Positions 1 through 8,611 of a stretch of DNA of 64,000 bases are shown here, one piece after another (the stretch's first letter is position 1; each line of letters starts with the position of its first letter). Source of the DNA: Tenuifilaceae bacterium CYCD (GTDB taxonomy: Bacteria > Bacteroidota > Bacteroidia > Bacteroidales > Tenuifilaceae). Below the pieces are notes generated by a model, which ran no database searches, was not told the DNA's origin, and worked only from the letters and a program-made list of their open reading frames with translations. The translations under genes were made by a program, and so were the position numbers. The stretch lies in NCBI GenBank assembly GCA_036322835.1, contig AP027304.1:1674001-1738000 (forward strand), given 5' to 3'.

Positions 1-354
1 AAGCCTTACATCGATAAAAATCAGTCGTTTGTGTGTGTGAATAACAGTGCGGTGGCCGAGGAGGAGGTTAAGTACAACCTCGATGCCGATAGTTTTATCC
101 GCGAAATCTCCAAAAAGGTGAAGGATGCCAAAGGCGAGGCTGTGGGCATTAACTTTATATCGAGCAATGACATAAAGCTTTTCATTAGCCGGCTTGAGGA
201 ATGTGCCGATAACGATTACTTTGAGCGTGGATTAGAGCTGGCTATCGAAAAGGATAAAATCAAGGTGCTGCCGGTAAACATTTCGGATCATCGTTGTATT
301 GAGGTCGATTTTAGGGAGGATCTCGACAATGCCAATAAACTATTCAACAAGTAA
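1..354 (+). CDS. Sugar/choline-phosphate nucleotidyltransferase, C-terminal fragment
   Basis: The frame is open at the left edge of the window, so only the last 117 codons are present; the gene starts upstream. The visible part resembles the C-terminal end of LicC-like phosphocholine or sugar-phosphate cytidylyltransferases: a GINF segment, an acidic 'EECADNDYFERGLELA' helix and a final 'IEVDFREDLDNAN' segment, which in this family closes the active site. Such enzymes make an activated CDP- or UDP-linked precursor in the cytoplasm for cell-surface glycan decoration. The next gene, a glycerophosphotransferase-like enzyme, starts 3 bases after the stop, which suggests co-transcription and a CDP-activated polyol or choline pathway. 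The exact substrate cannot be told from this fragment. Confidence 0.6.
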   Translation, partial: KPYIDKNQSFVCVNNSAVAEEEVKYNLDADSFIREISKKVKDAKGEAVGINFISSNDIKLFISRLEECADNDYFERGLELAIEKDKIKVLPVNISDHRCIEVDFREDLDNANKLFNK

Positions 355-357
355 GCG

Positions 358-1404
358 GTGAAAACCATTCTTTTCTGCATCAATCCCTATGCTTTCGGCA
401 TTATGAAGCCCCTGCACGATGAGTTGGCAAAAAACAACCATAGGGTTTTATGGTATATCCCCGATAGAATTAAAGGCAACTGCCCATTCCTGAACGATAT
501 TGAATACACAAATTCGATTAATGAATTGTATAAATTCCAGAGCGACGCAATATTTGTTCCGGGTAACGAGGTTCCTCATTACCTGAGAGGGGTAAAGGTG
601 CAGATTTTTCATGGGTTGGCAGGGGAGAAGAAGGGGCATTTCCGGATAAGGCAGTATTTTGACCTGTACCTGACGCAGGGCCCATACTTTACTGATAGAT
701 TTAAGCAGTTAGCCGCTAAGCATCGCAACTTTGAGGTTGTGGAGACTGGTTGGTGTAAGTTGGATACCTTGTTTTCGAACCATGAGGTGTACCTGGCCGA
801 GAAACAGGCGTTGTTGACTAATGGCGGAAAGAAAACCTTGGTGCTTTTTGCGCCAACATTCTCGCCATCGCTTACCTGTGCGGTTGAGGCAAAGGATAAA
901 ATCTTCGAAATTGCCGATAACGAGGATGTTCTTATTCTTATCAAGTTTCACGATTTAATGAATGCTCAGCTTGCCGATGAGTACAGGCAGTTGGCATTAA
1001 CCCGTTCGAATGTTAAGGTTGTGGACGATAGGAATATTCTGAAGTACCTTGTGATGTGCGATATCATGGTAAGCGATACATCGTCGGTGGTGTATGAGTT
1101 TGTTTTGTTGAATAAACCTGTAGTTACAGTCAATTCCAAATCGACAAACATAAATTGGCGCGATATTTCCAGTAGCGATTTGCTCCACGATGCATTGATG
1201 GAGGAAATTGAAAAGGATAGCTTTAAGGATATTCGAAAAAACACCATTGAGCAGTACCACCCGTATTCCGATGGAAAATCGTCGGCAAGGATGATTGCTG
1301 CGGTGGAGGAATATATAACTCGGCATGGAGTTCCTGCTTGCCGAAAACTTAATTTTTACCGGCGGTATAAGATGAACAAGATGTTTGGCCGGAAACCACA
1401 ATAG
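358..1404 (+). CDS. CDP-glycerol glycerophosphotransferase family protein
   Basis: This 348-aa protein resembles the CDP-glycerol:poly(glycerophosphate) glycerophosphotransferase family (TagB/TagF/SpsB fold, a GT-B-like enzyme). Supporting motifs are 'FHGLAGEKKGHF' near residue 85 (the family's H-G dipeptide), 'VLFAPTFSPS' near 165, 'IKFHD' near 200 and 'MVSDTSSVVYEFVLLNKPV' near 240, which is the conserved nucleotide-binding DxSS region. It has no signal peptide, so it acts at the inner face of the membrane, where it would transfer a glycerol-phosphate-like group to a surface glycan. The start is GTG at 358, immediately after the preceding nucleotidyltransferase. The acceptor and exact donor are unknown. 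Confidence 0.8.
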   Translation: MKTILFCINPYAFGIMKPLHDELAKNNHRVLWYIPDRIKGNCPFLNDIEYTNSINELYKFQSDAIFVPGNEVPHYLRGVKVQIFHGLAGEKKGHFRIRQYFDLYLTQGPYFTDRFKQLAAKHRNFEVVETGWCKLDTLFSNHEVYLAEKQALLTNGGKKTLVLFAPTFSPSLTCAVEAKDKIFEIADNEDVLILIKFHDLMNAQLADEYRQLALTRSNVKVVDDRNILKYLVMCDIMVSDTSSVVYEFVLLNKPVVTVNSKSTNINWRDISSSDLLHDALMEEIEKDSFKDIRKNTIEQYHPYSDGKSSARMIAAVEEYITRHGVPACRKLNFYRRYKMNKMFGRKPQ

Positions 1405-1414
1405 AATTAGCAGT

Positions 1415-1987
1415 ATGAATATCGACAGTGCCGACATCCAAAAGGCTTTCGACGTGCTAAGGTCGGGTGGAATAATCCTTTACCCCACCGATACCATTTG
1501 GGGTATTGGTTGCGATGCTACAAACCCAGCGGCTGTTGAAAAAATCTACAGTCTCAAGCAGCGTTCCGATAGCAAAAGCATGATAGTGCTGGTTGATGTT
1601 CCGGGTCGGATTCCTTCGTACGTTGCCGATGTTCCCGATATTGCCTGGGATTTAATTGACCTGGCCGATAAGCCGTTGACTCTAATTTTTCAGAATGCCA
1701 AGAATCTTGCGCCTAATCTTGTGGCGCATGATGGCAGTGTTGGCATTCGGGTTGCAAATCACGATTTTTGCCAGCGATTAATTCAGCGTTTTGGAAAGCC
1801 CATAGTGTCCACCTCTGCCAATGTTTCTGGACAGCCATCTCCGAGAAATTATATCGAGATAGCCGAGGAAATTAAAGATGGAGTTGATTACATAGTTCCA
1901 GAAGTTTACAATGCCCCATTATCCGATAAGCCTTCGAGCATTATTGCCGTTGGCGAAGGCGGTGTAATTAAAGTTATTCGCGAGTAA
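1415..1987 (+). CDS. tsaC: L-threonylcarbamoyladenylate synthase (TsaC/Sua5 family)
   Basis: This 190-aa YrdC-domain protein makes threonylcarbamoyl-AMP from threonine, bicarbonate and ATP, the first step of t6A tRNA modification at position 37. The YrdC fold is visible as 'YPTDTIWGIGCDA' near residue 20, 'KQRSDSKSMIVLV' near 45 and 'STSANVSGQPSPRN' near 130. It lacks the Sua5 C-terminal domain, so it is the short TsaC-like form. I chose ATG 1415, ten bases after the previous gene; a TTG at 1385 would overlap that gene. tsaE, which serves the same pathway, is in this window at 8612-9037. A strong terminator follows at once. Confidence 0.9.
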   Translation: MNIDSADIQKAFDVLRSGGIILYPTDTIWGIGCDATNPAAVEKIYSLKQRSDSKSMIVLVDVPGRIPSYVADVPDIAWDLIDLADKPLTLIFQNAKNLAPNLVAHDGSVGIRVANHDFCQRLIQRFGKPIVSTSANVSGQPSPRNYIEIAEEIKDGVDYIVPEVYNAPLSDKPSSIIAVGEGGVIKVIRE

Positions 1988-1989
1988 AA

Positions 1990-2020
1990 AAAGGAGGTCG
2001 ACAAGAGACCTCCTTTTCCT
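1990..2020 (+). terminator. Rho-independent terminator after tsaC
   Basis: A ten-base stem (1990-1999 with 2007-2016), AAAGGAGGTC pairing with GACCTCCTTT, has a seven-base loop and is followed by a T-rich stretch. It starts just after the tsaC stop and separates it from the convergent DUF2807 gene. Confidence 0.85.
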
Positions 2021-2033
2021 TAGGACTAAATTG

Positions 2034-2735
2034 CTATTTATTTTTAATACTTCCAGAACCAACAACCTTGGCATCAATCTTTGGATTCCCTTTAATTTCG
2101 ATATCCCCGCTTCCTACTATTTTTGCTTGGATTTCGTTGGTTGCCCATAAATCAATATCCCCAGAACCATTAACTTGTGCTGAAATACTCTTGAATGATA
2201 GTTGGCTGGCATCAATATCTCCCGAACCATTAATGCTGAGCTCAGCATTTTCTGCGGCGTCAGATCCAGCAACGAAAACATCCCCGGATCCATTCGATTT
2301 TATAGATAAGGATGCTACTTTTAAGGATTCAATTTTAACATCGCCGCTGCCATTGATTTTTATGGCTAAATCTTTTCCCGACATTGCTGTTTTGGCAAGC
2401 ATATCTCCCGATCCGTTTAGTGCTAGCAGAACATAGTTTGGAGCCCAAACATTCACAATAACTTTATCCGAAGATGACCAGTTGAAATTGTGATCCTTCT
2501 TTTTTAGCTTAAGAATTCCGTCCTCAACAAAAATTTTAAGATCATCAATCACATTTTGTGGAGCAATAACCTCAACTTTGTAGTTGGCATCTTGGTATAG
2601 GTTTACATTTGCCGAAATGCTATTTTCCACACCGTTAAAATCTTTGACATCGATACTTACCGTTTTTTGAGCATTAACGGTTAACGCAATAAGCATCAAA
2701 ATTGCTGTTAATGTTGTAATAGTTGTTCTTTTCAT
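2034..2735 (-). CDS. Secreted DUF2807 (GIN-domain) protein with NGSGD repeats
   Basis: The 233-aa product starts with a signal peptide (hydrophobic residues 6-21, cleavage after the NAQ at 21-23). The mature part matches the Bacteroidota 'head GIN domain' family DUF2807, often labelled putative autotransporter adhesin. The sequence NGSGD recurs at residues 107, 128, 148, 169 and 189, followed by VGSGD at 207 and VGSGS at 225. The roughly 20-residue period fits turns of a right-handed beta-helix. It probably sits in the periplasm or on the cell surface. Its molecular function is not known. It is convergent with tsaC and has no close partner on its own strand. Confidence 0.8.
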   Translation of the reverse strand: MKRTTITTLTAILMLIALTVNAQKTVSIDVKDFNGVENSISANVNLYQDANYKVEVIAPQNVIDDLKIFVEDGILKLKKKDHNFNWSSSDKVIVNVWAPNYVLLALNGSGDMLAKTAMSGKDLAIKINGSGDVKIESLKVASLSIKSNGSGDVFVAGSDAAENAELSINGSGDIDASQLSFKSISAQVNGSGDIDLWATNEIQAKIVGSGDIEIKGNPKIDAKVVGSGSIKNK

Positions 2736-2920
2736 AGCTTATGGTTTAATTTGCAATTAATTTCAATATCTGTTACAAAGACTATTGATTTATAAATTTT
2801 GCTGCATTAATTATAAGTACTGATATAAAAAATGCATTTTCTTGAATTTTCGGTATATTTATTGTACTTTAGTTAGCCCTTCAGATATTTAATTTGGAAA
2901 GAATAACAGATTGTATATAA

Positions 2921-2928
2921 TATTTTTG
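2921..2928 (+). promoter_or_regulatory. Predicted -7 element of the capD-like gene promoter
   Basis: TATTTTTG matches the Bacteroidota housekeeping -7 consensus TAnnTTTG. It lies 18 bases upstream of the ATG at 2947. A TTTG at 2893-2896 is 24 bases upstream, longer than usual, so the -33 assignment is uncertain. Confidence 0.5.
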
Positions 2929-2946
2929 TAGATCTTATTAATTTTT

Positions 2947-4851
2947 ATGACAACACCTATTAAGCATACACCGCGTTGGATAGTATTTATGATTGACTTG
3001 CTGATTTGTTTGGTATCAATCGTATTTTCCTATTTTATTAGATTCGAGTTTAGAATTGGGGTTGAGCAAATGCATAGCCTAGAGATGATTGCCCCTTTAA
3101 TTCTTTTTGTTAGGGCTATTAGTTTTGTTGCTTTTAGGTCTTACGCGGGTTTAATAAGGTATACAAGTTCTAAGGATGCTGAGCGTATTTTTATTGTTGT
3201 TTCGGCAAGTTCGGTTATACTATTCTTTGTAAACTTTATAAACTACTCAGGAACCCAACAATTCATTATTCCAAATTCAATACTTGTAATTGATTTTTTT
3301 ATTACAACCATAATGCTTGTAGGTTCCCGTCTTTTCTATAAAGCAGTATACTATTCGATTAAGAATACCGACATTAATAAGGATAATATAATAGTTGTAG
3401 GAACAGAGCAATCGGCAGCTGCTCTAAAAAGAGCAATAGATCGTGACACTATTTCAAACATTCGGGTAATTGCCTTTATTGATCCGCATAACCAGCAGGA
3501 GGGCCAAAAAATTGAGGATATAGACATTTATAACACATATAAGTTAGATTTCCTATTGCAAAAGTTTGAGGTTTCGAAGGTTATAATTGCTCAAAAAAAT
3601 CTTGACCCGGTTAAGAAAACCAAGATTATTGATAAATGTCTTAATTACGATGTTAAGGTTCAGACAATTCCAGATGCATCGGCTTGGATAAATGGAGAGC
3701 TAAGCCTCAATCAGGTCAAAAGTGTAAAAATCGAGGATCTTTTGGAACGTCCTCCAATCGTGCTCGATAAAAAACGTATTCAGTCATATATAAAAGGTAA
3801 AACAGTATTGGTAACAGGTGCTGCTGGTTCCATTGGGAGTGAAATGGTGCGTCAAATAGCTAAGTTTTACCCGAAAAAGATTATTCTATTCGATCAGGCT
3901 GAATCCCCTCTTTATGATATTGAGTTGGAACTTAAAGAATCTTTTCATTTCTACGACTTTGAAACAGTAATTGGAAGTATTACAAACGAATATAGGGTTA
4001 AAAAACTTTTTGATGCGTACCGCCCAAGTGTAGTATTCCATGCTGCTGCGTATAAGCATGTCCCAATGATGGAGAATAACCCAACCGAGGCTATCTTTAA
4101 CAATATAAATGGAACTAAACTTATTGCAGACACTGCGGTAGCGTACGGGGTAGAAAAGTTTGTGATGATCTCGACAGATAAAGCAGTGAACCCAACTAAT
4201 ATAATGGGGGCGAGCAAGCGCATTGCAGAAATCTATACTCAAACTTTAAATAAAACTAGCACCACAAATTTTATTACTACTCGTTTCGGAAATGTTTTGG
4301 GATCGAATGGATCCGTTATTCCTCGTTTTCATAAGCAGATTGAACAGGGTGGTCCAGTTACAATTACTCATCCTGAGGTTACGAGATTTTTTATGACTAT
4401 TCCTGAGGCTTGCCAGTTAGTACTAGAGGCAGGATCTATGGGACAGGGTGGAGAGATATTCATTTTCGATATGGGTAAATCTGTAAAAATTCTTGATCTG
4501 GCTAAGAAAATGATAAAACTTTCCGGTTTAACGCTTGGTAAGGATATTCAGATTAATTTTACAGGATTACGCCCTGGGGAAAAACTATATGAGGAGTTGC
4601 TCAATAATCAGGAAAATACAATTCCGACCTATCATCCCAAGATAATGATTGCTCAGGTTCAGGATTATGAGCCCCACGAGGTCTTTACTAAAATTGATGA
4701 ACTGATTAATTTGCTATCGACCCACAACAATTTCAGATTGGTTTCCTTGATGAAGGATATCGTTCCTGAGTTTGTTAGCAAAAATTCTATTTACGAAGAT
4801 ATTGATCGTCACCGAAAATTTGTTCTAGATGACCGCTCAAAAACCGCTTAA
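2947..4851 (+). CDS. Membrane-anchored nucleotide-sugar 4,6-dehydratase (CapD/WbpM family)
   Basis: This 634-aa protein has four hydrophobic segments in its first ~130 residues, a Rossmann-like central domain (~145-260) and a C-terminal SDR dehydratase domain with the NAD-binding motif TGAAGSIGSE near residue 288. It belongs to the long form of the CapD/WbpM/PglF family, which converts UDP-GlcNAc to a 4-keto-6-deoxy sugar for O-antigen, capsule or protein glycans. The family's unusual catalytic centre is visible: Met420 replaces the usual Tyr and is followed by Lys424 in 'NIMGASKR'. The reaction occurs at the cytoplasmic face of the inner membrane. A thioesterase gene overlaps its 3' end by 23 bases. 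Confidence 0.9.
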   Translation: MTTPIKHTPRWIVFMIDLLICLVSIVFSYFIRFEFRIGVEQMHSLEMIAPLILFVRAISFVAFRSYAGLIRYTSSKDAERIFIVVSASSVILFFVNFINYSGTQQFIIPNSILVIDFFITTIMLVGSRLFYKAVYYSIKNTDINKDNIIVVGTEQSAAALKRAIDRDTISNIRVIAFIDPHNQQEGQKIEDIDIYNTYKLDFLLQKFEVSKVIIAQKNLDPVKKTKIIDKCLNYDVKVQTIPDASAWINGELSLNQVKSVKIEDLLERPPIVLDKKRIQSYIKGKTVLVTGAAGSIGSEMVRQIAKFYPKKIILFDQAESPLYDIELELKESFHFYDFETVIGSITNEYRVKKLFDAYRPSVVFHAAAYKHVPMMENNPTEAIFNNINGTKLIADTAVAYGVEKFVMISTDKAVNPTNIMGASKRIAEIYTQTLNKTSTTNFITTRFGNVLGSNGSVIPRFHKQIEQGGPVTITHPEVTRFFMTIPEACQLVLEAGSMGQGGEIFIFDMGKSVKILDLAKKMIKLSGLTLGKDIQINFTGLRPGEKLYEELLNNQENTIPTYHPKIMIAQVQDYEPHEVFTKIDELINLLSTHNNFRLVSLMKDIVPEFVSKNSIYEDIDRHRKFVLDDRSKTA

Positions 4852-5266
4852 TTTTCACCACAAACTTCCCATTCAGGTACGTTTTAATGATATTGACAGG
4901 CTGGAGCATGTCAATAACTCTATATATCAGCAGTACTTCGATTTAGGGAAGGTTGCATATTTCGATGAGGTTTTGCAGGAGCATATGGATTGGGATGTTG
5001 AGGGCTTGGTTTTGGCAAGCATTTCAATCGACTTTTTAATACCCATCAAAAAGTACGATAAGATTGAGGTTCGGAGCAAAGTGTTTGAGATTGGGAACAA
5101 AAGTCTAAAAATGCGACAGGATATATTTAACCATACAACCGGGCAGTTTGCCTCGTCGAGTAGGTCTATAATGGTGAATTTTAATAATTCATTGGGCAAA
5201 ACATTGCCTATTCCTCAGAAATGGAGAGAAAAAATTGCCTGTTTTGAAAATGATTTAGCTTTCTAA
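4829..5266 (+). CDS. Acyl-CoA thioesterase, 4HBT hotdog family
   Basis: The 145-aa protein is a single hotdog-fold domain of the YbgC/FadM type. The active-site signature 'VRFNDIDRLEHVNN' is at residues ~17-30, with the conserved Asp and His-Val-Asn, and 'LASISIDFLIPIKKYD' follows in the central helix and strand. Family members hydrolyse acyl-CoA or acyl-carrier-protein thioesters in the cytoplasm; the chain specificity is not predictable. ATG 4829 lies inside the end of the dehydratase gene, indicating translational coupling. Its 3' end overlaps the convergent rimM stop by about 12 bases. Confidence 0.85.
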   Translation: MTAQKPLNFHHKLPIQVRFNDIDRLEHVNNSIYQQYFDLGKVAYFDEVLQEHMDWDVEGLVLASISIDFLIPIKKYDKIEVRSKVFEIGNKSLKMRQDIFNHTTGQFASSSRSIMVNFNNSLGKTLPIPQKWREKIACFENDLAF

Positions 5267-5782
5267 ATAAATGTCAAGTAATCCTTCGGGGATTTCCATT
5301 AAAACTTTTTTTTCGTCAACATCAACCTCTATTACTAAATCTTCTACTGCGGGAATAATAATTTCCCCATTGGATGGGGTTTTAACATAGTATATAGAGT
5401 TGAGATTGTACTCTTCGTAGTGCTCAATTATGCCGATGGTTTGGTTGCTTGTGGATGTTATAGTGTAGCCAACCAGATCTTTTAGTTCAAGGTCATCATC
5501 TTCCTGTATTTGATCCGACGGTAGTAGTAACCTTCTTCCAGTCAGTTCATCTGCCGATTGGAGATCATCAACATCATCAAATTTGACGATGGTTTTGTCG
5601 TCGGATTTTTGCTTGGTGGAGGTTATAAAAAAAGGAATCGGTATTCCGTCTATTTCAACGAATACCGATTCAAGATCTTGCGGATCAGCACTTAACGAAT
5701 CATCCCAGCTAACTTGGAGTTCGCCCTTTATGCCATGGGTTCTTTGAATATAACCAACTTCAACAAAACCGGCATAACTCAT
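5255..5782 (-). CDS. rimM: Ribosome maturation factor RimM
   Basis: RimM binds S19 in the head of the 30S subunit and assists 16S rRNA maturation. The N-terminal RimM domain shows 'VEVGYIQRTHGIKGELQV', the family hallmark, and the C-terminal half is a PRC-barrel ('LKDLVGYTI...'). The 175-aa length is normal for the family. I chose the ATG at 5782, which gives a start matching other RimM proteins and lies 7 bases after the rpsP stop; the longer open frame to 5872 would overlap rpsP. The rpsP-rimM order is the classic ribosomal operon arrangement. Confidence 0.93.
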   Translation of the reverse strand: MSYAGFVEVGYIQRTHGIKGELQVSWDDSLSADPQDLESVFVEIDGIPIPFFITSTKQKSDDKTIVKFDDVDDLQSADELTGRRLLLPSDQIQEDDDLELKDLVGYTITSTSNQTIGIIEHYEEYNLNSIYYVKTPSNGEIIIPAVEDLVIEVDVDEKKVLMEIPEGLLDIYLES

Positions 5783-5789
5783 GCCAATG

Positions 5790-6323
5790 CTATGCTTCAG
5801 GGTTTGCAGCTTCGGTGTTCTCCTCAGCAGCCTCAGCAGGAGCTGAGGCTTCCTTAGCAGCCATCTCGGCACGTTTTTTTGCTATTTCCTGGGCGCGAAC
5901 TTCGCGAACCTTGGATTCAGCATCAAGACGTTGCTTCAATGCATCGCGTTTGTCTTTTGCCAGAGTGTCAACTTTAGCTTTAACCTTAGCATCTTTCTCT
6001 GTCATCCATGCTTGGAACTTTGCTTCGGCGGTATCCAAGGTGATAGCACCTTTGCGAACGCCATCAAGCAGATGTTTTTTAATCATAACACCCTTATACG
6101 AAAGGATAGCCCTACAGGTGTCGGTAGGTTGAGCGCCTTTTTGCAGCCAATCTAATGCCCTATCAAAATTTAATTCAATAGTAGCAGGATTAGTAAGTGG
6201 ATTGTACGAGCCAATCCTCTCAATGTATCTGCCATCTCGTGGCGCCCTGCTATCCGTTACCACAATGTGGTAGTAGGGAAGTTTCTTCCTACCATGACGG
6301 CTTAGTCTGATTTTTACAGGCAT
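5790..6323 (-). CDS. rpsP: 30S ribosomal protein S16 with long C-terminal extension
   Basis: The first ~80 residues are a complete S16 ('[20 protein letters not shown]', '[19 protein letters not shown]', '[20 protein letters not shown]'), which binds 16S rRNA during small-subunit assembly. The protein then continues for about 95 residues rich in Lys, Glu and Ala that look like a long charged helix ending in a disordered acidic Ala/Glu tail. Total length is 177 aa, against 80-90 in most bacteria; extended S16 proteins are known in Bacteroidota. It heads the rpsP-rimM operon. Confidence 0.95.
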   Translation of the reverse strand: MPVKIRLSRHGRKKLPYYHIVVTDSRAPRDGRYIERIGSYNPLTNPATIELNFDRALDWLQKGAQPTDTCRAILSYKGVMIKKHLLDGVRKGAITLDTAEAKFQAWMTEKDAKVKAKVDTLAKDKRDALKQRLDAESKVREVRAQEIAKKRAEMAAKEASAPAEAAEENTEAANPEA

Positions 6324-6367
6324 ACTTACGCTTTTTTAGTTAAACCTACATTATTTTATTTGCCCGG

Positions 6368-6375
6368 CAAAGGTA
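6368..6375 (-). promoter_or_regulatory. Predicted -7 element for rpsP-rimM
   Basis: On the minus strand the bases read TACCTTTG, an exact TAnnTTTG match, about 45 bases upstream of the rpsP ATG. I see no good TTG at the expected -33 spacing. Confidence 0.45.
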
Positions 6376-6493
6376 CACTTTTTTAAGAGATTAACTAATT
6401 GATAAAACGATTTTTTACATAATATTCTAGTTTTGAACAAATATCGATATTGCACGATAATCTAAAAAAAGTTTTTTGTCTTACGCATTGTGA

Positions 6494-6501
6494 TATCTTT
6501 G
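6494..6501 (+). promoter_or_regulatory. Predicted -7 element for the TonB-like gene
   Basis: TATCTTTG is an exact -7 consensus. It overlaps the GTG at 6490 and lies 24 bases upstream of the ATG at 6526, so it argues for the ATG as the true start. A TTTG at 6475-6478 is only 15 bases upstream. Confidence 0.5.
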
Positions 6502-6525
6502 TGGTGTGATTTTAATGCTTCGTTG

Positions 6526-7305
6526 ATGAAGTTTTTGGATAGATTTAGCATAGCGGTCGAAAATTTTTTTCAATCATTGTCGAACGGTTGGAACGAATAT
6601 AAGGTTGGTATTCTGGTAACCATAATATTTCACCTGCTCATTGCAATATCCTTTTTGGTTCTTGAGTTGAAAACCCATAAGGTTTACTATGGCTCTACCA
6701 TTGAAATGGAGTTCGAACAGGAGGAACAGAAAAAGGAGGAGATTCAGGAGAAAACTGTGCTGCTGCCCAAGGATGCCCTAAACCCTGATTTTGAGTCGGA
6801 GGCCATTAAAAATTTTGCGGTGGATGCTAGCCAGAAGGATCTAAATCCGGGGCTAAGCGATGAGAAGAATACAGATGCTGATGAACTTTACAAGGAGGCA
6901 AACCGGTTAAACACACAGATGCAGGATAACAAACAATTCTATGAGGAGGCCCAAAAAAGTACAGAGGGGCTAATTCCGAACACTCCTGACAAAAATATTC
7001 CGGAACAAAAGAAAAGTCAGTATAAAGGGCCAACGGTTGCGTCGTATTTTCTCGAAGGCCGAAAGGCAACTTATTTGCCCATTCCTTCCTATAAATGCCA
7101 GTTTGGCGGGCAGGTTGTTGTGAATATTGAGGTTGCTTCTAATGGTAGTGTTGTTAATGCAAGTATAGACAAGGCTAATTCTGTTGTTGACGATTGTATT
7201 AACGATGCTGCTATAGACGCCGCATTGCGAAGTCAATTCACATCATCATCACAGTCCGGTTCAAAACAAAAAGGAAGTATAACCTACATCTTTGTACGTC
7301 AGTAA
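6526..7305 (+). CDS. TonB-like protein (single TM, TonB C-terminal-like domain)
   Basis: With ATG 6526 the product is 259 aa. It has a short cytoplasmic N-terminus, one membrane segment (about residues 28-47), a long charged linker rich in Glu, Lys and Gln, and a C-terminal ~70-residue domain with 'GGQVVVNIEVASNGSVVNAS' and 'INDAAIDAALRSQF', the pattern of a TonB C-terminal domain. Classic TonB proteins couple the proton-motive force to outer-membrane receptors; this one lacks a Pro-rich linker and has no ExbB/ExbD genes beside it, so energy transduction is not certain. It stands alone and converges on ald. Confidence 0.65.
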   Translation: MKFLDRFSIAVENFFQSLSNGWNEYKVGILVTIIFHLLIAISFLVLELKTHKVYYGSTIEMEFEQEEQKKEEIQEKTVLLPKDALNPDFESEAIKNFAVDASQKDLNPGLSDEKNTDADELYKEANRLNTQMQDNKQFYEEAQKSTEGLIPNTPDKNIPEQKKSQYKGPTVASYFLEGRKATYLPIPSYKCQFGGQVVVNIEVASNGSVVNASIDKANSVVDDCINDAAIDAALRSQFTSSSQSGSKQKGSITYIFVRQ

Positions 7306-7330
7306 GAGTTGTGTTTTCAGTAAGCAAGGC

Positions 7331-8551
7331 TTAAAAGGCAGCCATCAGCAAGTTAATATCGCGTGCGGGTAAGTTGTACAAACGTCCAAGGTAGTCGTTT
7401 GTTAGAATCCCGTTGTAAACATACACGCCATGTCTCAAGCCGGCATCTTCCTTGAGTTGTTGCTTAATACCGCCTGTTTCGCCCATTGAGCCCAGCATTG
7501 GCGCAAATACATTGCTCATGGCAATTGATGCGGTTCTGGCCACGCGCGAAGTTATGTTGGGAACGCAGTAATGGATTACTCCGTGCTTAATAAACGATGG
7601 ATTATTGTGGTTGCGCAGTTCCGAGGTTTCGAAGCATCCCCCTTTGTCTATACTCAAGTCAATAATTACCGATCCTTTTTTCATCAACATTACCTGATCC
7701 TCAGAAATAATGTAACGCTGGTCGGTTTCCTCGGGCGAGAGGGTTCCTATAACAACATCAGCTGTTTTGAGCACGCGACCTAGAACCTGAGGGTGAAAAA
7801 TTGAGGTGTAAAGTCGTTGTCCCAACAGATTCTGCAATTCCATTAAGCGCTTGATGGAGTTATCAAAAATCTTCACAGTGGCACCAAGGCCAAGAGCCGC
7901 TCTGGCGGCAAATTCAGCTGCCGTTCCGGCTCCAAGAATCACCACTTCGGTGGGTGTTATTCCTGAAATACCTCCAAGCATAACTCCTTTTCCCTTATTG
8001 ACATTGCTCAGGTACTCAGCAGCAACTAGAACCGATGTGCTCCCCGCAATTGTACTCATTGCTCGCACAACGGGGTAAACTCCATCAGCATCGCGGATGC
8101 TTTCGAAGGCTATTGCGGTTACTTTTTTCTGAATCAAATTGCGGAGATAATCGCCGGTTGTGCTATTGAGGTGTAGCGATGATATAATAACTTGGTTTTC
8201 TCTAACAAATTCAAATTCCGAAGGAATTAGGTGGGATACCTTTACTATGATTTCGCTCCTGTAAACCTCTTGGGGCGTTGCAACTATCTGTCCACCTTTT
8301 TCGCTGTACTCTTTATCGTTGTAGTTTGCGGGTTTCCCTGCATCTTTTTCAATGACAATTTCGTGACCTTGATTCACGAGCATTTCAACGGCTTCGGGGG
8401 TCAGCGGGATTCTGCTTTCGGTTAAGTCGGCCTCCTTGGGAATCCCAATAACGAGTTTCCGATTTTTTTTACCGTATTCCAATCGTTCTTCCTGTACTAG
8501 CAAGCCCTTTGCGTAGGGGAATTCGGGGATTGATGATGATGCGCGTCCCAT
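7331..8551 (-). CDS. ald: Alanine dehydrogenase
   Basis: The 406-aa protein matches the alanine dehydrogenase/PNT family, which catalyses NAD-dependent reversible deamination of L-alanine to pyruvate and ammonia in the cytoplasm. The N-terminal PNT domain contains 'GIPKEADLTESRIPLTPEAV' with the substrate Arg, plus Lys in 'IIVKVSHL' and His in 'SSLHLNS', matching the family's catalytic pair. The NAD-binding motif is 'VILGAGTAAEFAARAALGLG'. It is about 35 residues longer than typical Ald at the N-terminus. It is the last gene of the porW-porX-tsaE-ald run, 60 bases behind tsaE. Confidence 0.87.
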   Translation of the reverse strand: MGRASSSIPEFPYAKGLLVQEERLEYGKKNRKLVIGIPKEADLTESRIPLTPEAVEMLVNQGHEIVIEKDAGKPANYNDKEYSEKGGQIVATPQEVYRSEIIVKVSHLIPSEFEFVRENQVIISSLHLNSTTGDYLRNLIQKKVTAIAFESIRDADGVYPVVRAMSTIAGSTSVLVAAEYLSNVNKGKGVMLGGISGITPTEVVILGAGTAAEFAARAALGLGATVKIFDNSIKRLMELQNLLGQRLYTSIFHPQVLGRVLKTADVVIGTLSPEETDQRYIISEDQVMLMKKGSVIIDLSIDKGGCFETSELRNHNNPSFIKHGVIHYCVPNITSRVARTASIAMSNVFAPMLGSMGETGGIKQQLKEDAGLRHGVYVYNGILTNDYLGRLYNLPARDINLLMAAF

Positions 8552-8611
8552 TTTTATTTGAGTTGGTTAAAGGTAATAATGATACGAATATCCGACAAAA
8601 TGGTTTAAATA

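Noticed and set aside
2034-2735. Regular NGSGD-coding DNA as a CRISPR or satellite
   Set aside because: The period is in the protein and codons vary; the gene has a signal peptide and a known family.
6490-6525. GTG at 6490 as start of the TonB-like gene
   Set aside because: It precedes and overlaps the predicted -7 element; the ATG at 6526 is more likely.
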